Of a stretch of DNA of 64,000 bases, positions 32,066-43,187 are shown one piece after another (the first letter of the stretch is position 1; every line of letters begins with the position of its first letter). The notes beneath the pieces were generated by a model. The model worked only from the letters and a program-made list of their open reading frames with translations. It ran no database searches and was not told the origin of the DNA. The position numbers were made by a program, and so were the translations under genes. The DNA comes from Tenrec ecaudatus (lineage: Eukaryota > Chordata > Mammalia > Afrosoricida > Tenrecidae), in contig NC_134530.1 in the NCBI RefSeq assembly GCF_050624435.1, positions 148,280,721 to 148,344,720 on the forward strand, given 5' to 3'.

Positions 32066-32272
32066 AAACAAAAGGAAACCCACTGCCATCGGGTTCATCT
32101 CAATTCAAAGCAACCCTACCGGACGGGGTAGAATTTCTCCCATGGGTTTTTGAGCTTGTAACTCGTTATGGGGCTAGGAAGCCTCATCTTTCTCCCGTGG
32201 GTCAGCTAGTGTTTTCGAACTGCTGACCTTGTGGGTAGCAGCTAGCTCAACCCGTAACCACGACACCATGCA
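32066..32272 (-). repeat. AfroSINE-type SINE, near full length
   Basis: A second antisense copy directly after the first: 'cccactgccatcgggttcat', 'accggacggggtagaatttc', 'ttttcgaactgctgacctt', head 'accacgacaccatgcaaa'. The two lie in the same orientation about 25 bp apart but differ enough to be separate insertions. Confidence 0.88.
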
Positions 32273-32564
32273 AAGTTGTTTTTAGAAGGGTGAAACCTAT
32301 CACCATGGGGAGGGTCTGGAGGAGTGTGGTTCCTCATTGTCCCCATCCCAACCGTGGTACCTGTAGAGAACAGGCGTGCTGTGGGCTAGGGTGCGGCAGA
32401 ATGGCCTCGCCAGGTCTTTGGACATGGTTATGCCAGGAGCTGCCATGGTTCACTGAAACCCTACAAGTACACTCCCAGGGTGATTGTATCAGGAGTCATG
32501 AAACAGAGAGGTCTGTAGACTTTTGTTTTTTTTACGATTTGTATAACTTTTTAAAAATTATTAA
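32273..32564. other. Unique sequence, no gene recognised
   Basis: A long plus-strand open frame (32290-33006) starts here but runs into the L1 3' UTR and has no recognisable domain, so it is rejected. Confidence 0.5.
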
Positions 32565-33215
32565 AAGATCATTTTATTGGGGGCTCTTACAGCTCTTACA
32601 ACAATCCATACATCAATTGTATCAAGCATACTTGTACAGATGTTGCCATCTGCCGTTTCTAGACATTTACTTTCTACTGAGCCCTTGGTATCAGCTCCTC
32701 CTTTTTCCTTCCCTCCCCCTACACCCTTGTGACCCCTTGACAAATTACAAATTATTATTATTTTCATATCTTACATTGACCCCTGTCTCCCTTCCCCCGT
32801 GGTTTCTGTTGTTCGTCCCCCCTGGAGGGAATGTGTGTGGCTATGTGTCAATCATTGAGATCGGTTCCCCCTTCCTCCCCTCATCTCTCTACCTTCCCCC
32901 TGCCCTCCTGATATCATTCCTCCCATTCCTGTTCCTGGATTCTGTGTGTTGGGAGCAATATCTCTTATCTGTACTTATGTACATGCTCTGGTCTAGCCTG
33001 AAGTGAAAGGGAGGACTGGGGTCATGATAGTGGGGGGTGAGGAAGCCTCAAGGGACCAGAGGAATATTGTGTGTTTCACTGGTGCTATAGTGCACCCTGG
33101 TTGACTCATCCCTTCCTTGTGACCTTCTGTGAGGGGATGTCCATTTGTCTACAGGTTTTGGGTCTCTGCTCCTACCCCCTCATTCTCAACAATATATTTT
33201 TGTTTGTATGTTTGG
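32565..33215 (-). mobile_element. L1 3' UTR fragment
   Basis: Starts with 'gatcattttattgggggctc' (reverse polyadenylation signal) and runs through 'ttgagatcggttccccctt', 'gtacatgctctggtctagcc' and 'gaggggatgtccatttgtc'. 5'-truncated near 33215. It is more diverged than the copy at 24981 and is an older insertion. Confidence 0.87.
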
Positions 33216-33934
33216 GCCGCAGGTCTTTTTAAAATGCTCTAATTACATGGTTTATTAAATTCATTGAAAGTATACAGTAAGAAGTAAGGGGAGAGAAGTG
33301 AAGTAGGTACCGCCCATGTGGTAGGGCGAATGCTGGGTACCAATTCCAGTGTTGTGCGATGCTAGCATTCTGTCCCTTCCTCTGCTGCCTCTGCCCTGCT
33401 TGCTGATGACCGAGCATCTGGAAAGGGAGCTGCACGTGGGGCTCAGCAGATGGGAAGTACCTGAAGCCAACCCACACGTGTTTTGTCAGAGACACAGGGA
33501 GCAAAGAAACCTGGCCAGTAACTGCAGCTTGCTGAATAGCCTGCTGGGCAGATAGAGGTTTTATCTGCCTCTCTAGGGCTGTGCACAACTGAGGCTAAGG
33601 TGCGACCCAAATGAAAGTCCTCAAATTGACCAATCGAGGATGATTTAGCTCTCAGCAGATGGCATGATTCGTACCTTCTCACTTAGGTTTTCCATCGGTC
33701 CCCATCTCCAGAGCATCGGACTCCTCAGAGCCTTGGAATGTGCTTCTTCATTCCCTGCTGACCCATCACTGACTCACCTTCTGCTTTTACGCATTGTTTG
33801 AATTTTGCTTCCACCTCATGGGTTATTTGCTTTCTATCTCTCCTTAAGACTTCGACTGAGTTTCATCCATCTCATTCGTTTTTTACTATCTTCTAATAAA
33901 AACTCTGAATTGAATATGATCACATTAAACAGCA
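33216..33934. other. Unique sequence, no gene recognised
   Basis: Open frames at 33229-33588 (minus) and 33349-33555 (plus) overlap and neither has a recognisable motif. Confidence 0.45.
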
Positions 33935-34008
33935 CACTCACTGCCATCGAGTTCATTTGAACTCACAGTGACCCTGCAGGACAGGGTAGAACTGCCCCCC
34001 CCCCAGAT
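33935..34008 (-). repeat. Truncated AfroSINE-type SINE
   Basis: 'cactcactgccatcgagttc', 'gcaggacagggtagaactgc', then a C run; the head is missing. Confidence 0.8.
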
Positions 34009-34394
34009 GCACGATTCAGTGGACAAATGACCTCAGGCTCACACAATGGTCGCTGCTTATGTGAACAATGGATTTTCAGTTTATTCTTAGGCCTGCTTCT
34101 TTCTCCTCCATCTCCTAGACTCTATAAGGCATGGGGAAGTGATCAGAGGCTAGTAGTGGTTGGTCTCAGACTCTACAGATGGTGACAGGGCGTTCGATCT
34201 ACCTATTTGAGGACAAACTCAGTGGGGGTCCCAGGCAATTCAGCACAGAAACACAATGAGATGTAACCCCAGTGGCCTTACCCTCTACCCTTGCAGTCAC
34301 TAGTGCCCCGACCGCACAGACTGCCCAGGGTAGCCAGACCCAACTGAAGTCCCTGCTCTGCGATAGAGTGGAACCCGTATTCATTCCCTTCACT

Positions 34395-34397
<3 letters not shown>

Positions 34398-34431
<34 letters not shown>

Positions 34432-34585
34432 ACACACGGCCATCAAGTCAATTCCCACTCATAGCAACTCTTTCTAGTTTCCAAGACTGCAACTCTTTAC
34501 TGTAGCAGACAGCCTCAGCAGTCTCCCTTGGAGCTGCTGTGAGTTTGAACCAGTGACCTTGTGGCTAGCAGGGTCAGGCTGTCCC
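34398..34585 (-). repeat. (CA)n microsatellite joined to a SINE
   Basis: 34398-34438 is a (CA)n array with one TA. It abuts an antisense SINE (34436-34585): 'ggccatcaagtcaattccc', 'tttccaagactgcaactctt', 'gaaccagtgaccttgtggct'. The array probably grew from the SINE's A/C-rich 3' tail. Confidence 0.85.
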
Positions 34586-35735
34586 AACAGCCCCACTGTT
34601 CTTGTTTCCTTTACCATCACCTGGAATGGTTTGTCTCCCTCTCGGTCTCCCCACTGCACTATGGTTTCCTTGAGATTAAGAACTGAAACTCCTTCATTAC
34701 CTGGCATTAAAAAACCGACCACTTGCATGTTCAAAAAGATAGGTCTAAGGGCACAGCTCCTGACCAGCACTGGTGGGAGGTGAGAAAAGCAGGCTAACAA
34801 CTGAGAGGCCCAGGCCAAGGCCCAGCCTGCAGGAGGAGAGGAGCAACAGAGGCGGAGGCCTTGCTGCTGGAGACTGCTGAGGCTCCCCTGCTGGGCAGCT
34901 GCTTCCTGAGCACCTACCAGGCACACAGAGTGAGTCGGGGCTACCTCTATTAGAAAATAAAACATTCTAATTCATATGCACAGAGACAGACAAGCTCATT
35001 AAACGACCAAATGTCAGATGGCAAATATTTACCCACTATCTTGCCATGAAACATGTCTTCCCACCAGGGAGACTAGTGAGCCTCCATTCTCCCCTGCTCA
35101 GTTGCCAGAGCGATCCGCAAACGCCTTGGACACAGGGCTCATTTATGATTTTGTGGTTGCAACATTTTTGAGGACGGGATGAAAGCTATGATCTCCTTGC
35201 CAGAAAAGCCTATTCAAGTTTGCATGTAATCATGGGGTGGGGGTCCCACCCTTCCCTAGTGGTCTTCCACTGCCTGGGATAAACCCTCCCCCCCCCACAC
35301 CCCCCTTTGAAGCCAGCCTCACCACCTGTCTGTCAGCCTCAGAGCCCCTTCCCATGTCCTGGCTGATTAGACACGGCTCCTGGCTCTCTGCTCTCTTTCC
35401 CTTCCCACGCACCCAAAACGGCTTGCGCTTTCCCACCTTTGAACCTGGAGGCAGAGGTCCCAAAGTGCCTTTAAGGGGCAGAATCTGGGCCCCACAGCCC
35501 ACGGAAAACCTGGGCAATAAAAGGCGCCTGAACAGCCACAACCTGTTCTGCAGCCCAGCCCCAGCCCCACCTCCCTATCTGTGACCCTGAGCACTTCCAC
35601 CTCCCAGCTGTCTCTTGGCTGCTGATTCTGAATCAGGGCTGTTCCTGAACCTCCAGATCCTGCTGCTTCCGAATCCCTGAATAGTGGGGACTCCTGCATG
35701 GCTATGAGTTGGGATCCCCCCTGACTTGGCAATGA
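34586..35735. other. Unique sequence with a C-rich tract
   Basis: A G4-capable C tract is at 35286-35312. Overlapping open frames of 100-163 codons on both strands (34474-34965, 35230-35771) have no recognised domain and look like chance frames in GC-rich DNA. Confidence 0.45.
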
Positions 35736-35942
35736 GATAAAACCAAACCAAATGCTCGGCCTTTGAGTCAATTCTGACTTACAGAGACCCTACAGGACGG
35801 AGTGGGACAGCCGCTGTGGGTTTCTGATACTGTTACTCTATATGGGAATAGAAGCCTCGTCTGTCTCCCATGCATCAGCTGATGGTTTAGAACTGCTGGC
35901 CTTGTGGTTAGCAGTCCAGCTTATAACCTACTACACATCACT
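35736..35942 (-). repeat. AfroSINE-type SINE, near full length
   Basis: 'gataaaaccaaaccaaatgc' edge, 'tacaggacggagtgggacag', 'gtttctgatactgttactct', 'gaactgctggccttgtggtt'; the head is degenerate. Confidence 0.85.
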
Positions 35943-35992
35943 TACATAATTAAAAAACAACAACAAACATTGAGCATCTGTTCTGTGGCACT

Positions 35993-36280
35993 AAGGTGCT
36001 TTGGTCGTGTTGCTACTAGCTGCCCCGATACATGGTGACCCCATGAAGAGAAGCAGAAAATGATGCCCCATGATTTGGGGAAATTGGACAGTTGTGATGC
36101 ATAGAGCCTTCATCAGCTGGGTTTTGGAAGTAGGTAGGCAGGCCTTTCTTCCTGGTACCTCTGAGTCTGGAAGTTCCATAGAACCTCTTCAACATCAAGG
36201 CCACAGGGATGGATGGGAGGGCGCTGCACAAGAGGTGTGTCGGCCAGGATTAGAACTTGGTCTCCCACAGGAAAGGGGGG
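35993..36280 (-). repeat. Old AfroSINE-like copy
   Basis: 'gctgccccgatacatggtga', 'gccttcatcagctgggtttt', 'gtaggcaggcctttcttcc', 'attagaacttggtctccca': the same order as the other SINEs but strongly diverged. Confidence 0.5.
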
Positions 36281-37844
36281 CGTTCTGTCCAGGAACCACC
36301 ATTGGGAAGTTTGGTGGAGAATGAGAATTCAGCCATAAACTGGACCCAGTGCCTGCCGCCTGGAGCTCTGTCTTAAAAGGCAGCAGCTAGTTATCTGTGC
36401 ACATGGGAAAAGCCTCCACCCAAAGGTGCCAGGGGAGTCTCAGAGAGATAATCAACCCTGGTGTTTTCCGGGAAGAGGTGACACCCAAGGACAAGACGTC
36501 AGAAATGTTTCAAGGAGAAATGTTCCAAAGAGCCTGTGTGAGACGTTGGAGACCAGGAGAAAGAAAGGCAAACGGCGGCAAGTTAGGGAGCACTTTTAGA
36601 CTCAGAGGAGTCTAAGCTGCTCAGTGGTTTCCGGAAGCACTTGCCTGTTAACAAGGTAAGACCCCGGCTGCTCCAAGTCTCTGGTGAAGAACTGCAGCCT
36701 GGAAACCACCTGGGGGTAGTTCCAGTCTGTCCTTCGCAGGAGGAGTGGAAACTTGACTCCATAGCAGTGCCTTTGGTTGGATTCTGGGCGTTCCTGGAGA
36801 GAGTGAGGAGAGAGGGGACCCCCGGACAATGGTGAGCCTTGTGAGCCAGGGAAAGGAGATTGGACCCTCCCCTGAGGGGCAGGGGAAGTCATTAAAGGTT
36901 AGGAGGTGGAAATAAATGTCAATGGCCGCTTGTGATAACTCTCCTTTCTCTAGCAGTCTTATTATGGCCGCCACCTCCCACTCTGTGCCTTCGGGCTCTG
37001 GCCACCACAGCGCCAGCACAGGGAACAGAGTTCTGGAATCTTCTCACTGCCCCATGAAGACAAACACAGCCACCTGCATTGTTTAAGGGTTTGGGGTTGA
37101 CTTATTTGTTTATTTTTAATTGCTGACTCCTAAAAGGAGCCAGGAAATGGATCGTGAAGTAACCTGAGGAATGAGTGTGGGCTGTGGTGGGGCTACTAAG
37201 ATTCCAGCGCCTTCCACACTCACTCACGGGACGCACCCCAAGGCCTGACTCCTGCTTCAGTCACAGCAGCTCGCTCTTCTCTTTTGTTCTTTGGGGTACC
37301 CTTAAGAAGCACCTCCTAATCCCACTCTCCCACACACTAACGAAAGCTGCTAAACTTTCTGAGTACTAACCACAGAAAGAAATAGATTTTGCTGCCTCAC
37401 ACACACATGCACGCAAAACAAACTTCCCAAAATAACATTACCCTTTCTGCAAATGATGCCCTCTGATATTTTCTATTTTAGTGCAGCCGATTTCTTTCTC
37501 TTTTAATGCTGATCACGACCCGCTAAATTGATTTCAATACCCACTAATGGGTTGCATCCTGCCGTTTGAAAACCATTGCTTAGCGGAACGCTATGGTAAG
37601 CCCTCCCCTGAGAGTCATCGCAGAGGAAGTCAAAGAACCTCCTTGTCTTAACGGGTTAATTTGAGTTTTGGGGGCCCCAGATCGGAACTGCTTCTTGGAT
37701 CTTACCCAGCCGAGGACTGCGGTCCTTTGGTTAGTGCCTGAAACGGCATGGACCTGAGAAAGGTGTGCGGTGGAGTGCCATTTCACCCACAATCTGCTCC
37801 GGTGTCAGAATGGTCAAGGATAAAAGATGGGCTTTTGTTGGTGT
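36281..37844. other. Unique sequence, no gene recognised
   Basis: No repeat family was recognised with confidence. Overlapping frames on both strands at 36600-37020 lack motifs. Confidence 0.45.
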
Positions 37845-38790
37845 TATAAAGATCGTTTTATTGGGGAGTCTCCCAGCTCTTATAATAATCCATACATCAA
37901 TTGTATCAAGCATTTTTTTCCATATGTTGCCATCATTATTTTCTAAACATTTACTTTCTACTTGAGCCCTTGGTATCAGCTCCTCTCTTTACCCTCCTTC
38001 CCCCCTCTCCCAGTCTCGTGACCCCTTGATAAATTATAAATTATTATTATTTTTAAAAATCATTTTATTGGGGGCTCATACAACTCTTATCACAAGCCAT
38101 CCGTCCATTGTGTCAAGCACATTTGTACAGTTGTTGCGATCATCATTCTCAAAACATTTGCTTTCTACTTGAGCCCTTGGTATCAGCTCTTCATTTTTCT
38201 CCCTTCCCTCTCTCACCCTCCCTCCCTCACGAACCCTTGCTAATTTATAAATTATTATTTTTTCATGTCTTACACTGACCAATGTCTCCCTTCACCCATT
38301 TTCTGTTGTCCGTCCCCCAGGGAGGAGATTGTATGTAGATCATTGTGATCGGTTCCCCCTTTTTCTCCCCACCATTCCCTTCCCCTCCTTATCTTACATT
38401 AACCACTGTCTCCCATCTCCCGAGGTTTCTTCCCACTCCTTTTCCCACCTTCCTCTTACCCTCCTGGTATTGCTACTCCCATTTCTGTTCACGAGGGGTT
38501 TATCTGACCTGCATTCCATGTGTCCTGAGCTCTTTTCTGTACCTGTGTGCATGCTCCAGTCTAGCCAGCAGTGAGAGGCAGGCCTGGGGTCTTGATAGCG
38601 AGCAGTGAGGAAGCCTCAAGGAACCAGAGGAATACTGTGTGCTTCATCAGTTCTATACTGCGCCCTGGTTGACTCATCCCTTCCTTGTGACCCTTCTGTG
38701 AGGGGATGTCCCATGTCTACAGATGGGTTTGGCGTCTTTGCTCCACCGTCCCTCATTCTCAGCAATATGATTGTTTGTTTGTTTTGCATA
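37845..38790 (-). mobile_element. L1 3' UTR with a second L1 3' UTR nested in it
   Basis: The outer copy begins 'gatcgttttattggggagtc' and reads to 'aaattattattatttttaaa' near 38056. It resumes near 38389 ('ttatcttacattaaccactg') and ends near 38790. The inner copy (38057-38388) begins again with 'atcattttattgggggctca' and repeats the same first ~330 bases of the 3' UTR. Confidence 0.85.
38057..38388 (-). mobile_element. Inner L1 3' UTR (about 330 bp)
   Basis: A 5'-truncated L1 3' end inserted in the outer copy at an A/T-rich site. The precise target duplication is masked by the 'attattatttt' repeats at both edges. The inner copy uses the 'catccgtccattgtgtc' form; the outer uses 'catcaattgtatcaagc', so they are different subfamilies and not a simple tandem duplication. 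Confidence 0.8.
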
Positions 38791-38799
38791 ACAGCAATA

Positions 38800-38915
38800 A
38801 TTCTACTAACACCTCCCAAGTATTGACCAGGCACTGGCCCTGCTAGCCTTTAAGTACTTTATCTCACTTAATCATCTCCTCAAGCTATGAGTTCAGTATT
38901 ACCCACATGCTATCC
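38800..38915. repeat. MIR/L2-like ancient fragment
   Basis: 'ccaggcactggccctgctag', 'tttatctcacttaatcatct' and 'agttcagtattacccacatg' resemble an ancient SINE/LINE 3' segment. Weak. Confidence 0.4.
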
Positions 38916-38920
38916 ACATA

Positions 38921-39640
38921 CAAGGAGCTCTGGTGGTGTAGTGGTTTATGTGTCAACTGGGCTGCTAACACAAGTTCGAAACCATCAGCTGCTCTGTGGG
39001 AGACATGGCATTCTACTCCTGCAAAGCGTTACAGTCTCCCAAACTCACTCAGGTAATCCTACCCTGTCCTGTAGGGTTACCGTGAGTCAGCGTGGTAGTT
39101 ACATAACTTCATGTCAGCTTGATAAATAAGTGTAGGGGTGGAGTCTAGCCTGTCAATCAGGTCACAGCTGAATGAGGCCTCTTTGTGTTCCTCTTCATCT
39201 TCTCGTGAGGATTCTGGAAACTTCCTCCCTCTCTCTCTGCTTCACCTTACTGTTAACAAGATACATTGAGCCATGCAGAGACCTGTGCCAGCCCTGTGAT
39301 GCTTCCACTGCCACTGGATCAACAAGACTTTCCACCCACCAGCCTGTGATATTCCTGCATTCAGCATCATTGCATGTGTTGCATGAGTCTGAAGAGGAAC
39401 TTATAGATTAGTATCAGTCATATGGGATAAATTCTGACATAGATTTTATCTAGACTTGGTTGGGATGTTTTCTCAATATACAAATGCTCTTTAATGTAAA
39501 GCTCTTTCATATATATGTGTATATATGAAATATGTGTATATATATTTATGAGTGTCCCTGGATTTGTTTCTATAGTCAACACAAACTAACACAGCATTGA
39601 CTCAGTGCCAGTCAGTTTGGGTTTTGGTTTTTATGTTATA
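38921..39640 (+). repeat. AfroSINE-type SINE split by an LTR
   Basis: Sense copy: head 'gctctggtggtgtagtggtt', B-box-like 'agttcgaaaccatc', 'ctactcctgcaaagcgttac', 'accctgtcctgtagggttac', ending 'cgtgagtcag' at 39090. After the LTR, 'cattgactcagtgccagtca' and 'gtttgggttttggttttt' (39596-39632) are its 3' end. Confidence 0.88.
39091..39593 (+). mobile_element. Solo LTR (ERVL/MaLR-like), inserted in a SINE
   Basis: Same family as 52625-53167: 'gtggtagttacataac', 'ggggtggagtctagcctgtc', 'cagagacctgtgccagccct', 'gcattcagcatcattgcatg', ending 'aaactaacaca'. A TA-repeat patch lies at 39505-39550. Termini are degenerate, so no exact 5-bp duplication can be shown here. Confidence 0.75.
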
Positions 39641-40625
39641 TACAAAAATTAACTCAAAATGGATCAATAACTTAAAATAGGAATAACAAACTATAAAATC
39701 CTAAGAGGAAAATATTTATGACCTTGGATTTAGCAATGGGTTATTAGATATGATGCCAAAAGCTCAAATAATAAAAAAATAGATAAACTGAATAGAACAT
39801 TATCTAAAACCAAATAATACCCTTTGATGCTTCAAATTTTAAAACTTACATCACAAAGGACATTATCAAGAAAGTTAAGACAACATAAAGAGGGGAGAAA
39901 AAACTTTGGAAGTCATGTATCTGACAAGGTTTTAATAGCCAGAATATATAGTGGACACTAGACAAATGGCCAATCAACACATGAGAAGATGCTCACCATC
40001 ATTAGTCATGGTTGTTGTTGTTAGGTACTATTAAGCTTGTTCCGACTCATAGCGACCATGTGTACAACAAAAGAGCACTGCAGGTCCTGCCCAATCCTCA
40101 CAATCATTCGTATGTTTGCACCCAAAGTACAGCCATTTATAAATTATTTATCTTCCACGTTACCAAGCATAAAATCTTTCTCCAGGAACCGATCCCACCT
40201 GATGACATATCTAAAATAGGTGAGACCGTCTTGTCATCTTCAGGTCTAAGGCGCATTCTAGCTGTGCTTTTTCCAAGACAGAGTCGCTAGTTCTTCGGGC
40301 TATCCATGGCGCATATTTAATATTCTTCTCCAGCACCATAATTCAAATGCTTCACCAGGTCAATCTTTTCTCCATTTATCCTGATGCTGCTTATTGATTC
40401 AGGTGTGAGAATTTTTGTTTTCTCCGAGTGGAGGTATAACCCATAGTGAAGGTTGAAGTCTTGGACTTTCATCAGAAAGTGTTTAAATCCCCTTCACTTT
40501 TAGCAAGCAAGGTTGTGCCATCTGCATATTTCAGATTGCTAATGAATTTTCCTCTGATCCTGATGTCACTTTCTAATCATTAAGGAAATACAAATGAAAA
40601 CCCAAATGAAATACCCTTCACACAC
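39635..40625 (+). repeat. Old L1M LINE fragment, split by an RTE LINE
   Basis: 39635-40007 follows the 3' part of ORF2 of ancient L1 ('aaaattaactcaaaatggat', 'ctataaaatcctaagagga', 'ccttggatttagcaatgggt', 'ggccaatcaacacatgagaa', 'catcattagtcat'). It resumes at 40573-40625 with 'aatcattaaggaaatacaaa' and 'aacccaaatgaaatacc'. The RTE at 40008-40572 sits in between. Confidence 0.8.
40008..40572 (-). repeat. RTE LINE 3' end inserted in L1M
   Basis: Antisense RTE: 'gttgttgttgttaggtacta' tail edge, 'ttccgactcatagcgaccat', then 'ttctccagcaccataattca', 'gagaatttttgttttctccg', 'ttagcaagcaaggttgtgcc' and 'catctgcatatttcag' (reverse of the YADD-box region). The flanking L1M reads continuously across it. 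Confidence 0.85.
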
Positions 40626-40920
40626 ACTGTTGGTGTTAGTTGCCTTTGAAATAATTCTGACTCATGGCAACCCAATATGATCTGTTCCATAGGGTTTCCT
40701 GCCCCCCTTCCCTATGGCATCTTTGTTGTTGTTGTTGTTGTTGCTATGGAATCAATTTCAAGGTCAGAGTAGATCTGGTACTATTAGTTTTCCTAGGCTG
40801 TAAATCTTCACAGGAGTAGACAGCCTCATCTTTCTCTTACAGAGTGGCTGGTGAGTTTGAACTGTTGACCGTGAGGTTAACAGCCCAATTTGTAATCCAC
40901 TATGCCACTAGAGCTCCTTC
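40626..40920 (-). repeat. AfroSINE copies with a (TTG)n tract
   Basis: A diverged 3' part ('gactcatggcaacccaatat', 'gttccatagggtttcctgcc') is followed by a (TTG)n run at 40723-40742 and a fuller copy ('ctgtaaatcttcacaggag', 'ggctggtgagtttgaactg', 'ccactatgccactagagctc'). Confidence 0.75.
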
Positions 40921-41029
40921 TCATGACAGAATCATTAAAGAAATCAAATGACAAATTTTACTGGACAAACCTGCTGCAAAAGGGTGCAGTACAGCACAGA
41001 TAAAACATACAACTCTCCTCTAGTTCTTT

Positions 41030-41198
41030 TTTTCTCTTCTCTCCTTTCTTTATTCTTTGTCAAGCTATTATATGAATATGAGGGAATTAAAAATATTAAT
41101 ACTTCTCTAGTATTTCTTATTCATTTTCCAGTGTTTGAATTCCTATGAGATGACTAAAATACTATTATATATGATACAGGGCAGTGTTTTATTTATTT
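41030..41198 (-). mobile_element. 169-bp retroposed segment of unknown source
   Basis: The 16-mer tctcctctagttcttt flanks it at 41014-41029 and 41199-41214. On the minus strand the inserted DNA ends with an AATAAA signal (reverse of 41049-41054) followed by an A/G-rich stretch and a short A run, as in a 5'-truncated retrocopy of a polyadenylated RNA. The body is A/T-rich and I do not recognise the source transcript. Confidence 0.7.
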
Positions 41199-41647
41199 TC
41201 TCCTCTAGTTCTTTAATGCTGCCCCCCTCCCACAACTATCATGACCCCAATTCTACCTTATAAATCCGGCTAGATCAGAGCATGTACACTGGTACATATA
41301 AGAGCTGGAAACACAGGGAAACCAGAACAGATCAACCCCTCAGAACCAATATTGAGAGTAGCCATACCAGGAGGGGGAGGGTATGGTGGGGGAAGAAAGG
41401 GGGAGCCAATTACAATGATCTACCTATAACCCGCTCCCTGGGGGATGGACAACAGAAAAGTGGATGAAGGGAGTCATTGGTCAGTGTAAGACATGAAAAA
41501 ATAATAATTTATAAATTATCAAGGGTTCATGAGAGAAGGAGGGTGGGAGAGGGAGGAGAAAAATGAGAAGCTGATACCAAGGGCTCCAGTAGAAAGAAAA
41601 TGTTTTGAAAATGATGATGGCAACAAATGTACAAATGTGCTTGACAC

Positions 41648-41692
41648 ATGGATGGATGGATGGATGGATGGATGGATGGATGGATGGATGGT
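41648..41692. repeat. (GGAT)n microsatellite in an L1 3' end
   Basis: About 11 perfect tetranucleotide units. Other copies of this L1 have a single 'catccattgtgt' (reverse) at this spot, so the array grew from an internal ATGGATGG seed. Confidence 0.95.
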
Positions 41693-41930
41693 GATAAAAG
41701 TTGTAGGAGCCCCCAATAAAATGATTTTTTTTAAAGTGTTACAGAGAGAAGATGTCACTTTGAGGACTAGGGTGCACTTGATCCAAGCTATGGTGTTTTC
41801 AATTACCTCATGTGCGTATGAAAGCTAGCAACGAAGAAGGAAAACCAGAGAATAACTGATGCTTTTGAATCACAGTGTTGGTAAAGACTATGAAATAAGT
41901 ATGGGTTGGCAGAAGAATGGATTGATAATG

Positions 41931-42154
41931 TAGGATGGTGATTGTTGAGGACACTGGGTATGGATATCTGAGTTCACTAGACTGTCTTTATAACCTTTCT
42001 TTACATCTTACTCTATTCTGGAGTTAAAAGTTTATTTTATAACGGGGAAGGGGAGTATGGATGACAATTGGTCTCTAAGGTTCCTACCCAGCTCTGACGT
42101 CCCCTGCACATTTGTGAAGCTGGCCCGGGCTGAGGCCCTTGGGGGGGAGGAAGG
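41931..42154. other. Unique sequence
   Basis: Short gap with nothing recognised. Confidence 0.5.
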
Positions 42155-42672
42155 TGTGTTAACCTGGTTAAACTAGGGAAACAAATCCACATAGACTCAT
42201 ATGTGGAAGAGAGAGTTTTATATAAAGGGTAAGTGTACATTAAGAAAGCATCCCAATCCAGTGCTGCCCAAACCCATGGCTCCAACATTAGCTCATATGT
42301 CCGACACCAATCTACAAAGTCCTCCTCAATCTCACAAAAGACATGCAATGATGCCGACTGCAGGAGGAAAGCCAAATCAGTGAGCATGTAAACATCTCAG
42401 CACTGGCAGGGGTCTCCACACGGCTGCTTCAGCAACCAGGGCTGCATCGGGGTAGGTCCGTGTGACTTCTCTTCAGGATGTCTTGCAGGAAGTGAGTCTT
42501 GCCAGTTGAAGCAGGAAACTGGCTAAGGCAGCTGCACCCTGGTCCGACCATCACAAAGAGACACCCAAGAACTAGAAAGGCGAGGCTCACAGAACCATTT
42601 ATATCTCTGCCCTTCAATTAATCCCACATGTGTTTATCAGCCAGTTTGGCACAATAAACCTTACCTATCTCA
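42155..42672 (-). mobile_element. Solo LTR, inverted partner of 43802-44322
   Basis: On the minus strand it starts TGAGATAGG, reads 'tttattgtgccaaactggct', 'gcagctgccttagccagttt' and 'gtgtggagacccctgccag', and ends 'ggttaacaca' (TG...CA). The 518-bp length and order match the LTR at 43802, which lies about 1.1 kb away in opposite orientation. No internal viral genes are present. Confidence 0.8.
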
Positions 42673-43187
42673 GAAGGATTTCTAGAGTTTTTGAGCCTGC
42701 ACTTCAGGCACATGAGCAGCATCTGGCCACCACAGGGAAATACAATACCAACTTGACCTTGGTCAACACCAAGTCTTTGCAGTCTATCCAGAAAAGAAGT
42801 TATTTAAGAACTAACACTAAACATTAAATAACCCAAACCAAACTCATTGCCACTGAGTCAGTTCCGACACTTTAGCAACCCTCCAAGACAGAGTAGATCT
42901 GCCCCAGTGGGGTCCCGAGATGGTAACTCTTAACCGGAGTAGAGTCTCTTCTTTCTCCCTCAGAGTGACCAGTGCTTTCAAACTGCTGACATTGCAGCTA
43001 GCCACCCAACATGTCCTCCACTACACCACCAGGGCTCCTATACCAGGGTCCTACAGGGACCACCTATTTCTATACTCCTCTGCTCCTCTCCTTCCCCCCA
43101 ATATTTTCCCACTTCCTAATATACTGTGGGAGTCCTTTAGTTGGACAAATGATTAAGCGCTCAGTTGTTAAAACAAAGGTTGGCAAT
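42673..43187. repeat. Spacer with an antisense SINE (42828-43038)
   Basis: The SINE reads 'ccaaactcattgccactgag', 'aagacagagtagatctgccc', 'gctttcaaactgctgacatt' and 'ctacaccaccagggctcct'. The rest of the spacer (42673-42827, 43039-43187) is unrecognised. Confidence 0.8.

Larger units (their letters stand above)
40983..41730 (+). mobile_element. L1 3' UTR fragment with an inserted retroposed segment
   Basis: Sense L1 3' end: 'gtgcagtacagcacagataa', then a break at 41029-41198, then 'taatgctgcccccctccc' through 'cataccaggagggggagggt' to 'gcccccaataaaatgatttt'. The (GGAT)n at 41648-41692 is internal. The break is a separate insertion (next entry). Confidence 0.87.
40930..41930 (+). repeat. RTE LINE split by an L1 3' UTR
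   Basis: The left piece (40930-40982) reads 'attaaagaaatcaaatgaca' and 'acaaacctgctgcaaaag'. The right piece (41731-41930) reads 'agagagaagatgtcactttg', 'agctatggtgttttcaatta' and 'actgatgcttttgaatcaca'. The consensus is continuous across the L1. Confidence 0.85.

Noticed and set aside
32290..33006. 238-codon plus-strand open frame
   Set aside because: It starts in unique DNA and runs through an antisense L1 3' UTR; no domain, low-complexity hydrophobic Pro/Leu stretches from the pyrimidine-rich UTR.
34474..34965. 163-codon minus-strand open frame
   Set aside because: Overlaps a SINE at its start, no recognisable domain, competing frame on the other strand.
38057..38388. Simple tandem duplication within one L1 3' UTR
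   Set aside because: Inner and outer copies carry different subfamily forms of the same bases, and the outer copy resumes after the inner, so it is a nested insertion.
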